Shown here piece by piece: positions 1 through 11,000 of a stretch of 64,000 nt of DNA. Source of the DNA: Anseranas semipalmata (taxonomy: Eukaryota; Chordata; Aves; Anseriformes; Anseranatidae); the NCBI GenBank assembly GCA_013399115.1, contig VXAA01000173.1, positions 136,474 to 200,473 on the forward strand, read 5' to 3'. The notes below the pieces were generated by a model. That model ran no database searches, had not been told where the DNA came from, and worked only from the letters and a program-made list of their open reading frames with translations. Position 1 is the first letter of the stretch; each line of letters opens with the position of its first letter. The position numbers and the translations under genes are program-made.

Positions 1-728
1 AGCAGGTTCGCAAACAAACCCTCGCCTCAAATAAAAAGGGTTATACGCATCTGCAAACAGACAGGCGTGCATCAGAGGCTGTTCGGGGATTGTTCGTGAA
101 GAGAAAACACGGAGGAGGTTTTCTTTTGGGATGCCTGGCTCTCTCTTTGCCTACCAAGGGCGCATCCCCTCTCCTGCACCCTACCCAGAGCAACACCCCA
201 TGGCCCGTGCCAGAGTGCTGGCAAATTCGCCTTGTTCTCAGCCTTGCAAGTGAGAAAAGACCTGATCGGTGCAGGAAATATTGGACCGCCACGAACACCG
301 CCCTCGGGATTTTGGGGAGCACGACACGGGCAGGACGATGCTGCAGGCTCAGAGAGCTTCTGCAAGCAGAGCTGTCCTGCTGGAGCAGGGAAACGAAGGA
401 CTTGCTGGCGAGTCTCAAGTCACCTACACGTGTGGACCGTGCTGGCACCAGGTGCCACTTGCACGTGCTGGAGAGAGGCTGGCAAGTGACAGCTGCCATC
501 TCAGCCCTGATATCGGTCACCGAACCGCAGCCCTCCCGGGTTAAAGCCAGCACTGTGACAGCTTGCGGCGCGGAGACAAGCTTGAGAAGAGAACGGGCTC
601 CCTCCCTCTGTGCCGCCCCTGCTGGCCTTGGGATTTTTGGGGACCGCAAAGCACAAGAGCATCCTTCCAAGCTTCTGCATTGCCTCCACCGAGGGGCAGT
701 TCAGCATGGGCACAGTGCAGCCTCCCCA

Positions 729-780
729 CTGTCACCCCACTGTCACCCCGCTGTCACCCCGCTGTCACCCCGCTGTCAAT
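729..780 (+). repeat. 11-bp tandem repeat (ctgtcaccccg)
   Basis: Nearly five adjacent units of ctgtcaccccg/a. It lies in an open frame only by chance. Confidence 0.92.
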
Positions 781-1438
781 CCCCCGGCCACGCAGAGCCC
801 TGCCACCCCCCAGGGACCCGCACAAGCCCATTTGCCACCCCTGTCATCCCCCAGCCTGTAATTAGCTTGTAATTATTTCCCCCGCTATTTGTCTGCAACT
901 AAAGCGTGGTCTCACATCCCAGATGGAAAGGGGCCGGCCCCTCCATCCCGGAACCATCCCCATGTGTTGCAGAGGCGCGGCGCTGAACTCTGTGGGGTGC
1001 CCGGTGCCGCGAGCATCCTGAAAAGCCAGGGATTAATACCCCGATTCCTCCGTCCTCCTTTGCTCTGTTCCTGCAGCCTCGTTGACCTGTACGTGCCACG
1101 GACCCGAGCAGAAAGCAATTAGGGCTGACAATGTGCTACAAAGGCTGGCTGGAGATCCGAACCGGGAACAGGGTGTTCAGCATCGCGGAGAGGTCAGGAT
1201 AGCGGCAAAAGGAGCAGGGGTGCGTTAAGACGACATCTGATTCATTACAATGGAAAAAAGGCTGCTGCTGCTTGTGCCTTGGGCTTATTTCTACCAATTT
1301 GATTAACTCTCTGTTGAGCCATGTGAATGCAAAGGTAGGCTGAGATACAGGGCAAGGAAAACATTTCCTTCTCCTGTGCCTGGAGTGGGGTTGGTTTCTC
1401 CTCTTTTAGACCCTCCATGGTGCCTGGGATGATCTGAA

Positions 1439-1469
1439 TTGGTTTAGAAACCAATTGGTTAGAAACCAA
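1439..1469. repeat. Tandem pair of small palindromes (ttggttt-aga-aaaccaa)
   Basis: ttggtttagaaaccaa is followed directly by ttggttagaaaccaa. Each copy is an inverted repeat and the two form a direct repeat. Confidence 0.8.
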
Positions 1470-1755
1470 GGCTTGAAATGGCTTCCTCTTCCCAACAACC
1501 CCTTACGTGCTTTTTGCAATTAAAAGAAATTAATTCTTGACAGATCCTGAAAATGATTTACAAGGCAGAATTGTCCCTGAAGCAAGAAGCATTGTTAATT
1601 TTCCCCTTCAGTGCAAGAAGGCTGCTGAAGGGATGAGGAAGCACTCAGGAAAGACATCCTGGCCCAGCCCGTGGATGTAGCTGGCTGATTCCCAGCTCTT
1701 GTAGACATTCGGGTGCGGCGTGAATCGGGAGCACTCGCTTTCCTTCTCTGGTTCT

Positions 1756-1785
1756 GAATTAGGATAATTAGGAATTAGGATAATT
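1756..1785 (+). repeat. Two copies of gaattaggataatt
   Basis: 14-bp exact direct repeat at 1756-1769 and 1772-1785, separated by 2 bp. Confidence 0.9.
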
Positions 1786-1954
1786 CAGCTTCCTACGCAG
1801 AGAAGCAAACCCACAGTCCGCACGACCCATCGCACAGCACCGCCACTTGTCCCCATCGCCAGCTTGCTGGATAGCTACAAACAGCACCAACGCTCCCAGA
1901 AATCGTGCTCGGTCACCAGGAATTCAGTTTGGGCTGAAAAAAACACAGCCTCGT

Positions 1955-2020
1955 ATCATAGAATCATAGAAAATCCCGAGTTGGAAGGGACCCACAAGGA
2001 TCATCGAGTCCAACTCATCC
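1955..2020 (-). mobile_element. CR1 LINE 3'-end fragment
   Basis: The plus strand reads atcatagaatcatagaaa, then gagttggaagggacccacaa and ggatcatcgagtccaactc. This is the reverse complement of the avian CR1 3' end with its terminal octamer repeats. Only about 65 bp remain, the usual severe 5' truncation. Confidence 0.9.
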
Positions 2021-4079
2021 ATATCATCTGATGATTATTTTGTTTGGCCCATTGCTGTTAAAAAACCTCCGCATTCCTTGTTGCATCGTCGCTTCATAAG
2101 TCACTTTGGAGTTATTAAGGCGCTCTAAGTAGGAGCAAGGGCTGGGTTTAGCATCGCTGGGGGAAATCCACCCCTCTTGATATTGCAATGAGAAATCCTA
2201 TGCTCCGAACAGGAAGCCCGTGATGGGCGCTTCGAGCTGCCTTGCTGCACAGCAGAGAAGCGCGGGCAGAGCCCCCATCCAGCTCACTACAGCTGGGGGG
2301 CTATGGGGTCCTGCCCCATAGCGGAAGAGCTGTGGGGCGGTGGGAGAAGGAGGATGGGAGGAGGGTGGGAAGGGAAAGCCGAGAGCTGGTTTCACACCGG
2401 GGCAAACCAGAGCGATTCTTTGCCACCACATTCTGTATCGTTTGGTCCAGTCAAGTAACGCAATCAACACAGAGCATTAGGAGCGAACCCAGAGGCAAAA
2501 AAGAAAGGGAAACAGATGAAAAACCTGGTATTCTTAATTTACTCTAGTTAATTTTAGCCTAATTTGTTCTTTTGTAAATATCGCCCTTCTTTAATAAGTC
2601 AGTGTTTGCCACGGAGGCTGCGATTGCAATGTAATCACCCAGTGCATCATAAAAGACTTTTCTCTGCTAATTGTTAGGAGGAAGCGGAGCTATTCTGCAG
2701 CAGGTATGGGATTGCAGAGAGAGATAATTATAACCAGATCTAATTAGTAATTATAACAAACCTCTGCTAGAAATGAGTTTTAGTTAAATATGCCCCCAGT
2801 TCTCCCCGCAGCCTCCAGTGCCGCCGTCAGCAGCACGAGGCGGGGGTGCCGGCCCCAGGACCCTCATCGTCACCCCATGCATGGGGACCCCGGTGCGTGA
2901 CGGAGAGCCTCGGCACCGGCTCCTAGCGAGGGAAAAAAGCTGGAAAAATGCAATGAAGGCGGCTGAGACAGGAGAGGGTGCTCTCAGCGCAGCGATGGAG
3001 GCGCGGAGAGGAGCGGGGGTCCTGCTGCTGGGGCTGGGGGGAGCTGCACCCCGCAGAGGTGCCGCATCCTCGGGGATGCTCTCTCCCAGAGTTTGCAGCA
3101 TTCGTGGGAATCGGGAAAGATGTAGAGAGGATGGGGAGAACAGCAAAGTGACCCAGAAAGCTGGGAGATGGGTGATAATGGCTCTGATTTCATTTTTCAG
3201 CTAACACAAAACGCCCAAACCTCCCCTGTGGTGCAGCGCACGTCCTGCCTGCAGCAGAGCCGCCAGGAGAGCCTGGGACCAAGGCACCCCACAGCACATC
3301 AAGGGACATGTCCAAGCCCACGGAGGCAAACGGGGACATGCACACCCAGGGTGGCAAATTTCAAGACAGGTGGGCTCGGAAGCAAAGGTTTCATTCTGGT
3401 GGATGGATACCGTGCCCAAATCAGCTTGCTTCTGGCTCAAGCACAGCAAAACCTTTGATTCCAAAAGGGAAACTTTTCACACCTTTGCAATTTTATTCCT
3501 CCAGCCCTCTTGCTGCCTTTGCACCAGTCAAAGGCAGCTCCGAGCAGCGCTGGGAAACAACGCACCTCGCAGCCCTGCCTGGGGAGCAAGCCACAGAGGA
3601 ACACGCAGCCAGAAAATGGAGCAGCCCCGTCCAACAAGGAGGCTGGGCATGGAAATCATCGCTGCGGATCTAACGGGAGGTTTCCCGAGGCTGTAAACCT
3701 TCTTCCAGCCCTCCCGGAGGCATCACCCAGAGCAGTGGGTCCTTCCCACCCCATGGCTGCGAGGGCAGAGCTGGCCTCAAAGTGCTTTGGAGAAAGGAAG
3801 GAGATGGGGGAGAAGAAAGACATGGAAAGATTTGGAAGGAGCACCTGGGAAAACCGCCTGCCTCCCAGGATGGACCATCACCTGCCCACGTTAGTGATGG
3901 AGGCTTGGGAGATGTCCCAGTGCAGTTACTTCTGCAAGGTAGTAGCAGAGTAATTAAACAGAGCTAGCGGAAAGCCTGCCTGGATGGCCCGAAAGGATTT
4001 CATCTCCGATAGCTAGGCTTTAATTACTGGGCTGCACCACTTCTGGCCCATAGGAGCCCGAGCTGCTGCACTATTTCGG

Positions 4080-4465
4080 AATCTAGTTATTTCCTCCCCG
4101 GCGGAGGGCTCGCCGGGGCAGCCGCGCTCGCTCACAGCTGGGGCCGGGCTAACTAGGGCAGCTCTGCGGGATGTCGCCAGGATTGTTCCTGCTCGTCTCG
4201 GTATCGCTCCCGGCAGGGAACGCCCGCAGGCAGAGATGTGCGCGACACACGTGTGGGTGTTCGGGTGTTGGGGAGCGACCGCACGGGGAGCGAGAGGGAC
4301 GTGGAGCGGGATGTCACCGGGCAGGGGGACGCGGGGCCGGGACTGGGGTCTGCGCTTGCAGCTGAAGGCTGCCCGGTGGGAAGGGGGTGAGGATGGAGAT
4401 GGGTGCGCTCGTATGGTGAGGGCGTGGAGAGCCCTGGGACGGAGCGCGCGTTCACAGCATGAATC
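4080..4465. promoter_or_regulatory. CpG-rich block on the left of the minisatellite
   Basis: This stretch is GC-rich with frequent CpG (for example ccccggcggagggctcgccg and gcgaccgcacggggagcgag), unlike the surrounding AT-rich intron. It could be a small intragenic CpG island, an alternative promoter or simply GC-rich intron. No first exon or transcription start motif is evident. CpG ratio was not computed. Confidence 0.4.
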
Positions 4466-4480
4466 GCAAAAAAGGGTGGG

Positions 4481-5088
4481 GAGGCTAACCCAACTCTTCA
4501 TGCTGCTGCATCGAGAGGGATGCTAACCCAGGAGGGGGATGCTAATCCAAGAGGGGGATGCTTATCCAAGAGGAGGATGCTAATCCACGAGAGGGATGCT
4601 TATGCAAAAAAGAGATGCTAATCCAAGAGCAGAATGCTAACCCAGGAGGGGGATGCTAATCCAAGAGAGGGATGTTAATCCAAGAAAGGGATGCTAATCC
4701 AAGAGGAGGATGCTAATCCAAGAGGAGGATGCTAATCCAAGAGGAGGATGCTAATACAAGAGGGGGATGCTTATCCAAGAGGAGGATGCTTATGTAAGAA
4801 AGGGATGTTAATCCAAGAAGGGGATGCTAATCCAAGAGGAGGATGCTTATGCAAGAAAGGGATGCTAATCCAAGAGGAGGATGCTAATCCAAGAGAAGGA
4901 TGCTAATCCAAGAGGAGGGTGTTAATCCAAGAGGAGGATGCTAATACAAGAGGGGGATGCTTATCCAAGAGGGAGATGCTAATCCAAGAGGAGGATGCTA
5001 ATCCAAGAGAGGGATGCTAATCCAAGAGAGGGATGCTAATCCAAGAGAGGGATGCTAATCCAAGAACAAGCTCTAACCCAAGCAGCAG
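4481..5088 (+). repeat. 19-bp minisatellite, 32 units, TAATCC-rich
   Basis: The consensus unit is gatgctaatccaagaggag. Unit starts fall exactly on a 19-bp grid wherever I checked: 4519, 4538, 4576, 4595, 4614, 4804, 4861 and 5051. The array therefore appears free of insertions and deletions. It spans 32 units if the degenerate units at each edge (4481-4518 and 5070-5088) are counted. Common variants are cttatccaag, cttatgcaag and ttaatccaag. About 19 units carry an exact TAATCC. The plus strand is purine-rich. A 19-bp period is not a multiple of 3, so the array cannot encode a simple repeat protein and no open frame crosses it. Confidence 0.97.
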
Positions 5089-5109
5089 AGCTGCCCCTTT
5101 TCTTAACCC

Positions 5110-5300
5110 ACCCCTGCGTCGCAAGCCCACCCACAGCATGTCGCTGCAATTCAGCCGCCAGCTCCCGACACGTGCGGATGAGACCCGACGTCTCAAGGCA
5201 CGCGTGGCCGGCGGTGAGCCGCGGCGCCGCCGTGGCTCCCACCTCTCTAATCAGGGCTCCTGGCCCCCCGACGGCACCGACCTTGATGGCTTCGCAGCCC
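5110..5300. promoter_or_regulatory. CpG-rich block on the right of the minisatellite
   Basis: Dense CpG continues after the array (gtgagccgcggcgccgccgt and neighbouring cgtgcgg and ccgacg). With the 4080-4465 block it suggests the minisatellite expanded inside one CpG-rich segment. Regulatory function is inferred, not shown. Confidence 0.35.
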
Positions 5301-5730
5301 GGGCTCTGTGGCAAAGCGATTCAATTAAGCCCTGGTTCACAGAAAGTGCTAAAAAAATAAAAAAGAGAGAGAAAGAGCCCAACAACAACAAAAAAAAATG
5401 CCCCCTTGAGAATAATTTTCTTCTATGGATTTTTAAGACCAGCGGCTGGAGAATCACTTTCTCGTTTTTGTGCTGTCTCTCCAGTCAATAAATAAGAGGG
5501 AAATAAAGGATTTCAGAGCAAATAGAATGCAGTCAAAAGGTAAATTGTGGTCTTAAAAGCCCCTAAGAGACTGTCACAGACTTTGAAATGTTTCCTAGTT
5601 TGAGACCATTTCTTCCTGACTACATGGTTTCCGCTCCTCAATTTGCATCTCTGGGAGGTAATCTTTAAAACTGATTTTCCCCTGGTTGCATTTCATTGGC
5701 AAAGAAACTAAACAGGCTGCTGCATTACAG

Positions 5731-5808
5731 TAATAACATCAACATTTCAGCCACCTTCGCCTTAATTATTTCTCTGTCTTGCCAACAGGACCAGTTAAAA
5801 AAGATTTA
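5731..5808 (+). repeat. Diverged local duplication, copy 1
   Basis: Aligns with 5961-6045: both read taata, then tcaRcatttca, then cttaattatttcYctctct-like sequence, then an ACCAGTT core followed by aagattt. Several small gaps separate the copies, so the duplication is old. Confidence 0.55.
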
Positions 5809-5904
5809 TATTCTGGTGGGGAGGAGGGGAGGGCAGGTTTTGTGTGAGTGGATAGGTAAGATAATCTGGAAAAAATGGTTTCTCCCTTGTTACATGTCAC
5901 TAGT

Positions 5905-5928
5905 AAAAAAAAAAAAATAATAAAAAAA
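5905..5928 (+). repeat. A-rich run
   Basis: Two poly-A runs joined by taat, lying between the two copies of the local duplication. Confidence 0.9.
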
Positions 5929-5960
5929 TCACGAGGTAAAAGGTTTGGGCCATTTAAGAA

Positions 5961-6045
5961 ATAATAATGTCAGCATTTCACCTGTCTCTTGCTTAATTAT
6001 TTCCCTCTCTCAGCTCCGCCACCTGAACCAGTTTAGATAAGATTT
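5961..6045 (+). repeat. Diverged local duplication, copy 2
   Basis: Partner of 5731-5808 in the same orientation, about 230 bp apart. This copy and the 50 bp after it contain tagataag, ggataag and cagataag, which are matches to the GATA-factor consensus. Confidence 0.55.
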
Positions 6046-6563
6046 CCGCATGGATAAGGAGGAGGAACCTGTACCCTCCGAAGCAGATAAGCCGCTTTTC
6101 CAATGTAAAGAAAGAGAATACAGCACTAAAGCTTTCCTGCTGTCTACTCCAGATTTATCAACAGCTTCTTCGCAAAAGTCTTGGGACTAAAAGCTTGTGA
6201 AGTTTTGCAAAATACAACTGGAAAATAGCACTTGAAAAGGAACGAGAGGGAAGCCAGGGCAAGCAAAGCACGTGGCTCTGGCCAAAAACCACTCAAGGTC
6301 ACCCCAAAAAGTAATGCAGGGGGAGAAGAGGGGGCTGGCTGGGTGCTGCGGGTGTGTAAGGATGAGCCCTGGTTTTGGAAGGGGTGCTGCCCACTGGATG
6401 AGGCGCCGGGAGTCTCAGCTTCTCCCTGCGCACACTGCAGTCTATATTTATTACACAATTTCCACCCTTCACTGCCTCGGATGTTTTGCCTGCCTTTCGT
6501 TGCTGACCCTCAGGCCAATCCTCAAAACAATATTTGCTCAGGGTTTTGTGTGTGCGTGTAGCC

Positions 6564-6578
6564 TTTTTTTTTTTTTTT
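6564..6578 (+). repeat. Poly-T run (15)
   Basis: Homopolymer. No flanking target-site duplication was noticed. Confidence 0.9.
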
Positions 6579-7106
6579 AAATAAATCCTAGGCGGGTGGA
6601 AACTTCCCTTCTTGATTTCTACCAGCACTCTCCTTTATCATCTCGAGCCTGCCGGGGGGAGCTAATGGGATGCTCCTGCTTCACACCACAGCAGTGGGGC
6701 TGGATTCGGCCCCGCAGAGCCGCCCTGCCGCCTGCTTACGCTGATAAGCTCCTCCAGCTTGCCTCTGCCTGGCCGTGCCTTCCCGCCCTGCCTGGCGCCT
6801 GATTATATTGGGTCTGCATGTGTAAGTACAGCCTCCTGCCATCCTAATCATCTAAAGTGGCTATTTGAATAACAGTTGTTGGTGCCTGTAGTTTCCTGTA
6901 ATTTCCAAAAGGAAACAAATCCATGCAGACTGCAATTTTGTGCCTATGAATTTTGAATGAACGTCTCTGAGAGCCTCATGCGAGGACTTGATTTCTCTCC
7001 CCCTTCCTGCCTCTGCCTCCCGGACCCAGCCCATCGAGCCCAGGGGCTCAGCAACGTGGTTCCTTCTAGGGCTGGATGTGGGGTCGGTGATGCTCGGCGT
7101 GGGAGA

Positions 7107-7182
7107 AATCATGGAGCAGAGCATCCTGAGTTGGAAAGGACCCACAAGGATCATCGAGTCCAACTCTGGGCTCCACAAATGA
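7107..7182 (-). mobile_element. CR1 LINE 3'-end fragment
   Basis: Contains gagttggaaaggacccacaa and ggatcatcgagtccaactct, followed by gggctccaca, in the same minus orientation as the 1955 fragment. The terminal octamers are degraded to aaatcatggagcagagcatc. It is a short 5'-truncated copy. Confidence 0.88.
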
Positions 7183-7764
7183 TGAGATGTCAGCACTCAT
7201 CCGGCAACATGAGGACGGCAGAAGGATTGTGCCCAGCACCCTGGTGCACGGCAGGACTGACCGGAGGCAGGAGCATCCCTCAAGCCTCAGGGATTTTCCC
7301 TGTTGCCACCTCCAAACTAAGCTTGGGAGGTCCCCCTGCACCCACAGACTGGTGGCTGCCACCCTTTCGGAGATGCCACCACTGGCCTGGCTGTCACTGG
7401 GGCAGGCTCCTCAGCCTCCTGACCCGAGCATCTATCAGATGTTACTCCTCCAGAGCTGATTTTCACGACAGCGACAATCCCTATTTATAACCTTCTCCCT
7501 TCCGTCTTCCCCTCCTGTTCTGCTGTGTGCAGTTTTATGACAGCGAGGGTTCTCCTTTTTATGACATTGTTGTTTTTAAAGTGTTTTTATCACCTGATTT
7601 TATTACAAAATTACCGTACAGCACCCCAAGTACCACAGCAGTGGGGAGGGAGAGCGGTGCTGGAGATGCAGCAACCCTCTCCTGAACAGCTTGCTGCCTC
7701 GCTGGGAAGTGGCTGTGATTTGGTGATGGATGGAGTGCTTGTTATCCAGTATATTTTTATCCAT

Positions 7765-7845
7765 AGATATATAAAGCACTTTGTGATCCCAGTGGATACA
7801 AGGCACTATATAAATGTAAATCATTATCATTATCATTAAATACCT
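7765..7845 (+). repeat. Ancient amniote repeat tail (aaagcactttg...ctatataaatg)
   Basis: Contains tataaagcactttgtgatcc and ggcactatataaatgtaaat, then a cattat microsatellite. This is the tail motif shared by many old vertebrate retroelements. The same motif order recurs at 46508-46600 and 48730-48795. Confidence 0.5.
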
Positions 7846-9185
7846 TCTGCATCTTTTAAACCTACCAGTTGGAATCAAATGCGTACGGGGCAGCTGGTGT
7901 CTGGGCTTTAGCTGGTGAACCAAATGCAGGAGGGGTGATTTTTTCCTTTGTTAGCAATTAAATGCGATATCATAAAAGACTTTTATTTTCCCTTTGCAAT
8001 TTTTCATGCTGCCTCTTGATTTCAAAGTCACTTCTCGCCCACTAGGAGAAATCTATGCAGGCTCCCCTAGCAACAACCTGAATAAGAAACAGCTGCCTCG
8101 GCTCCGCGGATGCTCCCGCGCTATTTGAACCCGGCACGAGCTGCATCCCGCAGCATCACCGGGGGGTGAGGACCATGAGAGCATCCCCCCCGTGCAGCTG
8201 GGCCTCGGGGAGGAGAGCACGATTGCTACGTGATTTACGACTGGAAGGATAATGTAGACGCTCGTGTCCAAAACTATGACTCGGCAGCATTTCTGCTTGG
8301 CTGCTGCCCAGCCCCAGAAATAACTGGCCGCACGAAACCGCCTTCTCTTGCACGCCATCCATGCTGCAGCCGTAAGTGCAACGAGCGTGGGGCATGAGGC
8401 TGATCATGTTTATAACCCAAAATTTCCTGTTCTGCTTCACCCCAGGCCTTTCTTCCTTTCTGTAGGATCTGAGCCTGAAGGACTCGCTCAAGGTCATGCA
8501 CGGAGGCTCTGGCAGCACAGAAGTGAACCTGGGACTCGTGGGCTTCCATCTGGGCCATAAATCACCAGATTCCCTTCCCGCCCACACCACCAGGACAGCA
8601 CACAGGGTTTTCCCACCAGTGCTGAGCCTGTAGTTTGTCACCAAGCCCACTTTCCTTCCCGCATCTCCAGCATCGGCTATTGGCAGCCTCTGCTTCCCAT
8701 GCCCAGCTCAACAGGAGCTCAACTGATCACTTCTTGGGTCATTTCTGCTGCTGGAGAGCAGCACCAATGCCCGGGAGAGGGATTAACCCTATGGAAGCAG
8801 CTGCTGAAATGGTGGGCAGCAAGGGATGGATGCTGCGGTGGTGGGGAGCCCACGTGTTTGGGAGCCAGAAGCTGAGTTCGAGCTCGCAGGCACCACGGCA
8901 CTTCCCAGGGAAGGATGCTCCACTGGCTGTCCCAAAGGGAGATGACTGCTGCAGGGCCAGGTGCCGTGATGAAGCACCCGAGCCCCTGAGGGACCACCAA
9001 CCCATAATATTTCATTTCCCCTGACAACCAGGAGGGATGGAGTTGGGAAGATCTGATGCATCACAGGTCTGAGCCCTGGCCTTTAACCCATGTCCCTATT
9101 AACCTGCAAGCAGCAGCTTGCAAAGGTTCTGCAATATTTAGTTAAAGGAAACAAGTTCTTTCCTAGTTCCTGCTTTTCTTTTCCT

Positions 9186-9208
9186 TATATATATAAATAT
9201 ATATGTAT
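9186..9208. repeat. AT dinucleotide-rich microsatellite
   Basis: Imperfect tatatatataaatatatat run. Confidence 0.85.
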
Positions 9209-10683
9209 TTTATTTTCCCCAGCGCTCATAAGTCACAGCCTCCTGCTGCCCAGGGGAGATCTTCCATTTAGCTACCTTTTCCTTTCTCATTTCATGCTGC
9301 AGCGGAGATTCATCACAGGTGTTAAATCCACAATTTGCCGCGAATCCCTTGTCTCACCCCGCGGAGGGCGGGTTGAGGAACCGGCAGCGCGTTCACCGCA
9401 GCCGTCACCTCCTCCGCACCGCTGCGCTCAGCACCCGCGTCCTTGCCCCGCGTGGCGAACCCCAGGCACCCGCTAATGAATTACCGAAGCGCTCGTCTCG
9501 CCGCAGCTTCCAGCTCCTCGGCAGGGGCTGCGGGGAGCCTGGAGCCAAAATTTTTTTGCTCACCTGGATGAGGGAGCACCGGGCAGAGGCAGGCTCTGGG
9601 TGGTTGCTGCTATCCCAGATGAACTTGAGATGTCCCCACGGTCAACTCCCAATGTGAGCACCCTTTAATGTCAAAGAAAGATGAACAGCCCCTTCCACAG
9701 GGCCATTTGTCCAACCTCTACCACAGCATGAGATGAATCTCCTGCGGGAGAGGTTATTTGCCCATCAATTACAAAGGACACCCACAGGTGAATCATTAAG
9801 AGACGGTTATCCAATTTTGAAGGCCAAGTTTGGCTACAAGAGGATGCTAGGAACGCCGCAGCCCCAGAGCAATGTCCTAGCCTCGGATGGGAAGCTGACG
9901 TCTGTCAGCCACTCTGACAGGGGCTTCAAGAAGCAAATGCTACTCAGAAACACCGGGAACAGACAGCAGTGCTATGGAGCCGTAGCAAGAACAGAGATTC
10001 ATCACAGGGTTCAACAACCCAGTTAACTGGGAGCCCGAACGACACCAGTAAGCACATCCCTCCAGGCCAGCCACAAGCAGAGACCCAGGGCTGGCAGGCA
10101 GCCGGAGCACCCGAGCCGATGCTATCCCGCATCCTCTCCCAAAGCCTCTTCTCTGCTTTCCCAGCTGTCCCTGCCCCTACCGAGCCTTGGGCTCATTTTT
10201 CATCCGGGGGATCGATACGAAAGCGGGGGCTGTCGCTCAGGTGATGTCACGCTCCGAGGGCCTCATTCTTCTCTGCCAGCTGCCAAGGGGAGAAGGAGTC
10301 AATACTGGTGTCAGGTCACTAACAGCCCCCCCAGGGCTCCTGTAGGACGTGTCCCCACCCGAGCAGCCACCGACGGCCGCGACACCCAAACGCACAGCGC
10401 TGCAACCCGTACCGCGTCGGGGAGCAACGCACCGCGCGTGCAAGAGGCACAGAAGGAGATGCTGTGCGTGTGTGTAATGCTGATGCAGGGGAGCGTGGGC
10501 AGGATACAGATGGGGGAGTTTTGTCTTGATTGGCAAGAGAGGGAGGGACGTGTGCGGGTGTGCAAAGCAAAGAGAGCTTTGCACGTGCACGTGTTTTGTT
10601 TGCGTGATGCAGTGCGCAGCAAGGCAGTGGTCCGAAAGGGCATAACTGGAGGGGGGGTCTCATCAGTGTGTCTGAATACCTGA

Positions 10684-11000
10684 AGGGAGGGTGCAAAGAA
10701 GGATCCAGGCTCTGTTCAGCGGTGCCCAGTGCCAGGACAAGAGGCACTGGGCACAAACTGGAGCCCAGGAGGCTCCCTCGGACCCTCAGGCAGCACTTCT
10801 GTGCTGGGTGGGTACCGGAGCCCTGGCACGGGCTGCCCAGAGAGGTTGTGGGGTCTCCTCCTTGCAGACCTTCCAACCCACCTGGATGTGGTGCTGGGCA
10901 CCCTGCTCTGGGTGGCCCTGCTGGAGCCGGGTTGGACCAGATGGACCCAGAGGTCCCTTTCCACCTCAGCCCTTCTGTGACATTTTGTGACATAAAGCAG
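10684..11000 (+). mobile_element. CR1 LINE 3' region, about 315 bp
   Basis: Contains the ordered CR1 landmarks: gtgcaaagaaggatccaggc, gtgcccagtgccaggacaag, cactgggcacaaactggag, ctgcccagagaggttgtggg, gttggaccagatggaccca and a 3' end of ttctgtgacattttgtgac, the degenerate terminal octamers. It is plus-strand and 5'-truncated, keeping none of the reverse-transcriptase core. Being opposite in direction to KIRREL3, it makes a long chance minus-strand frame. Confidence 0.92.

Noticed and set aside
90..872. 260-codon plus-strand open frame
   Set aside because: It runs through the 11-bp tandem repeat and has no motif, homology or splice support. It fits a chance frame in GC-rich DNA.
2646..7984. Shared 16-mer atcataaaagactttt at 2646-2661 and 7969-7984
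   Set aside because: About one shared 16-mer is expected by chance among all pairs in 64 kb on both strands, more in AT-rich DNA. Flanks do not align convincingly.
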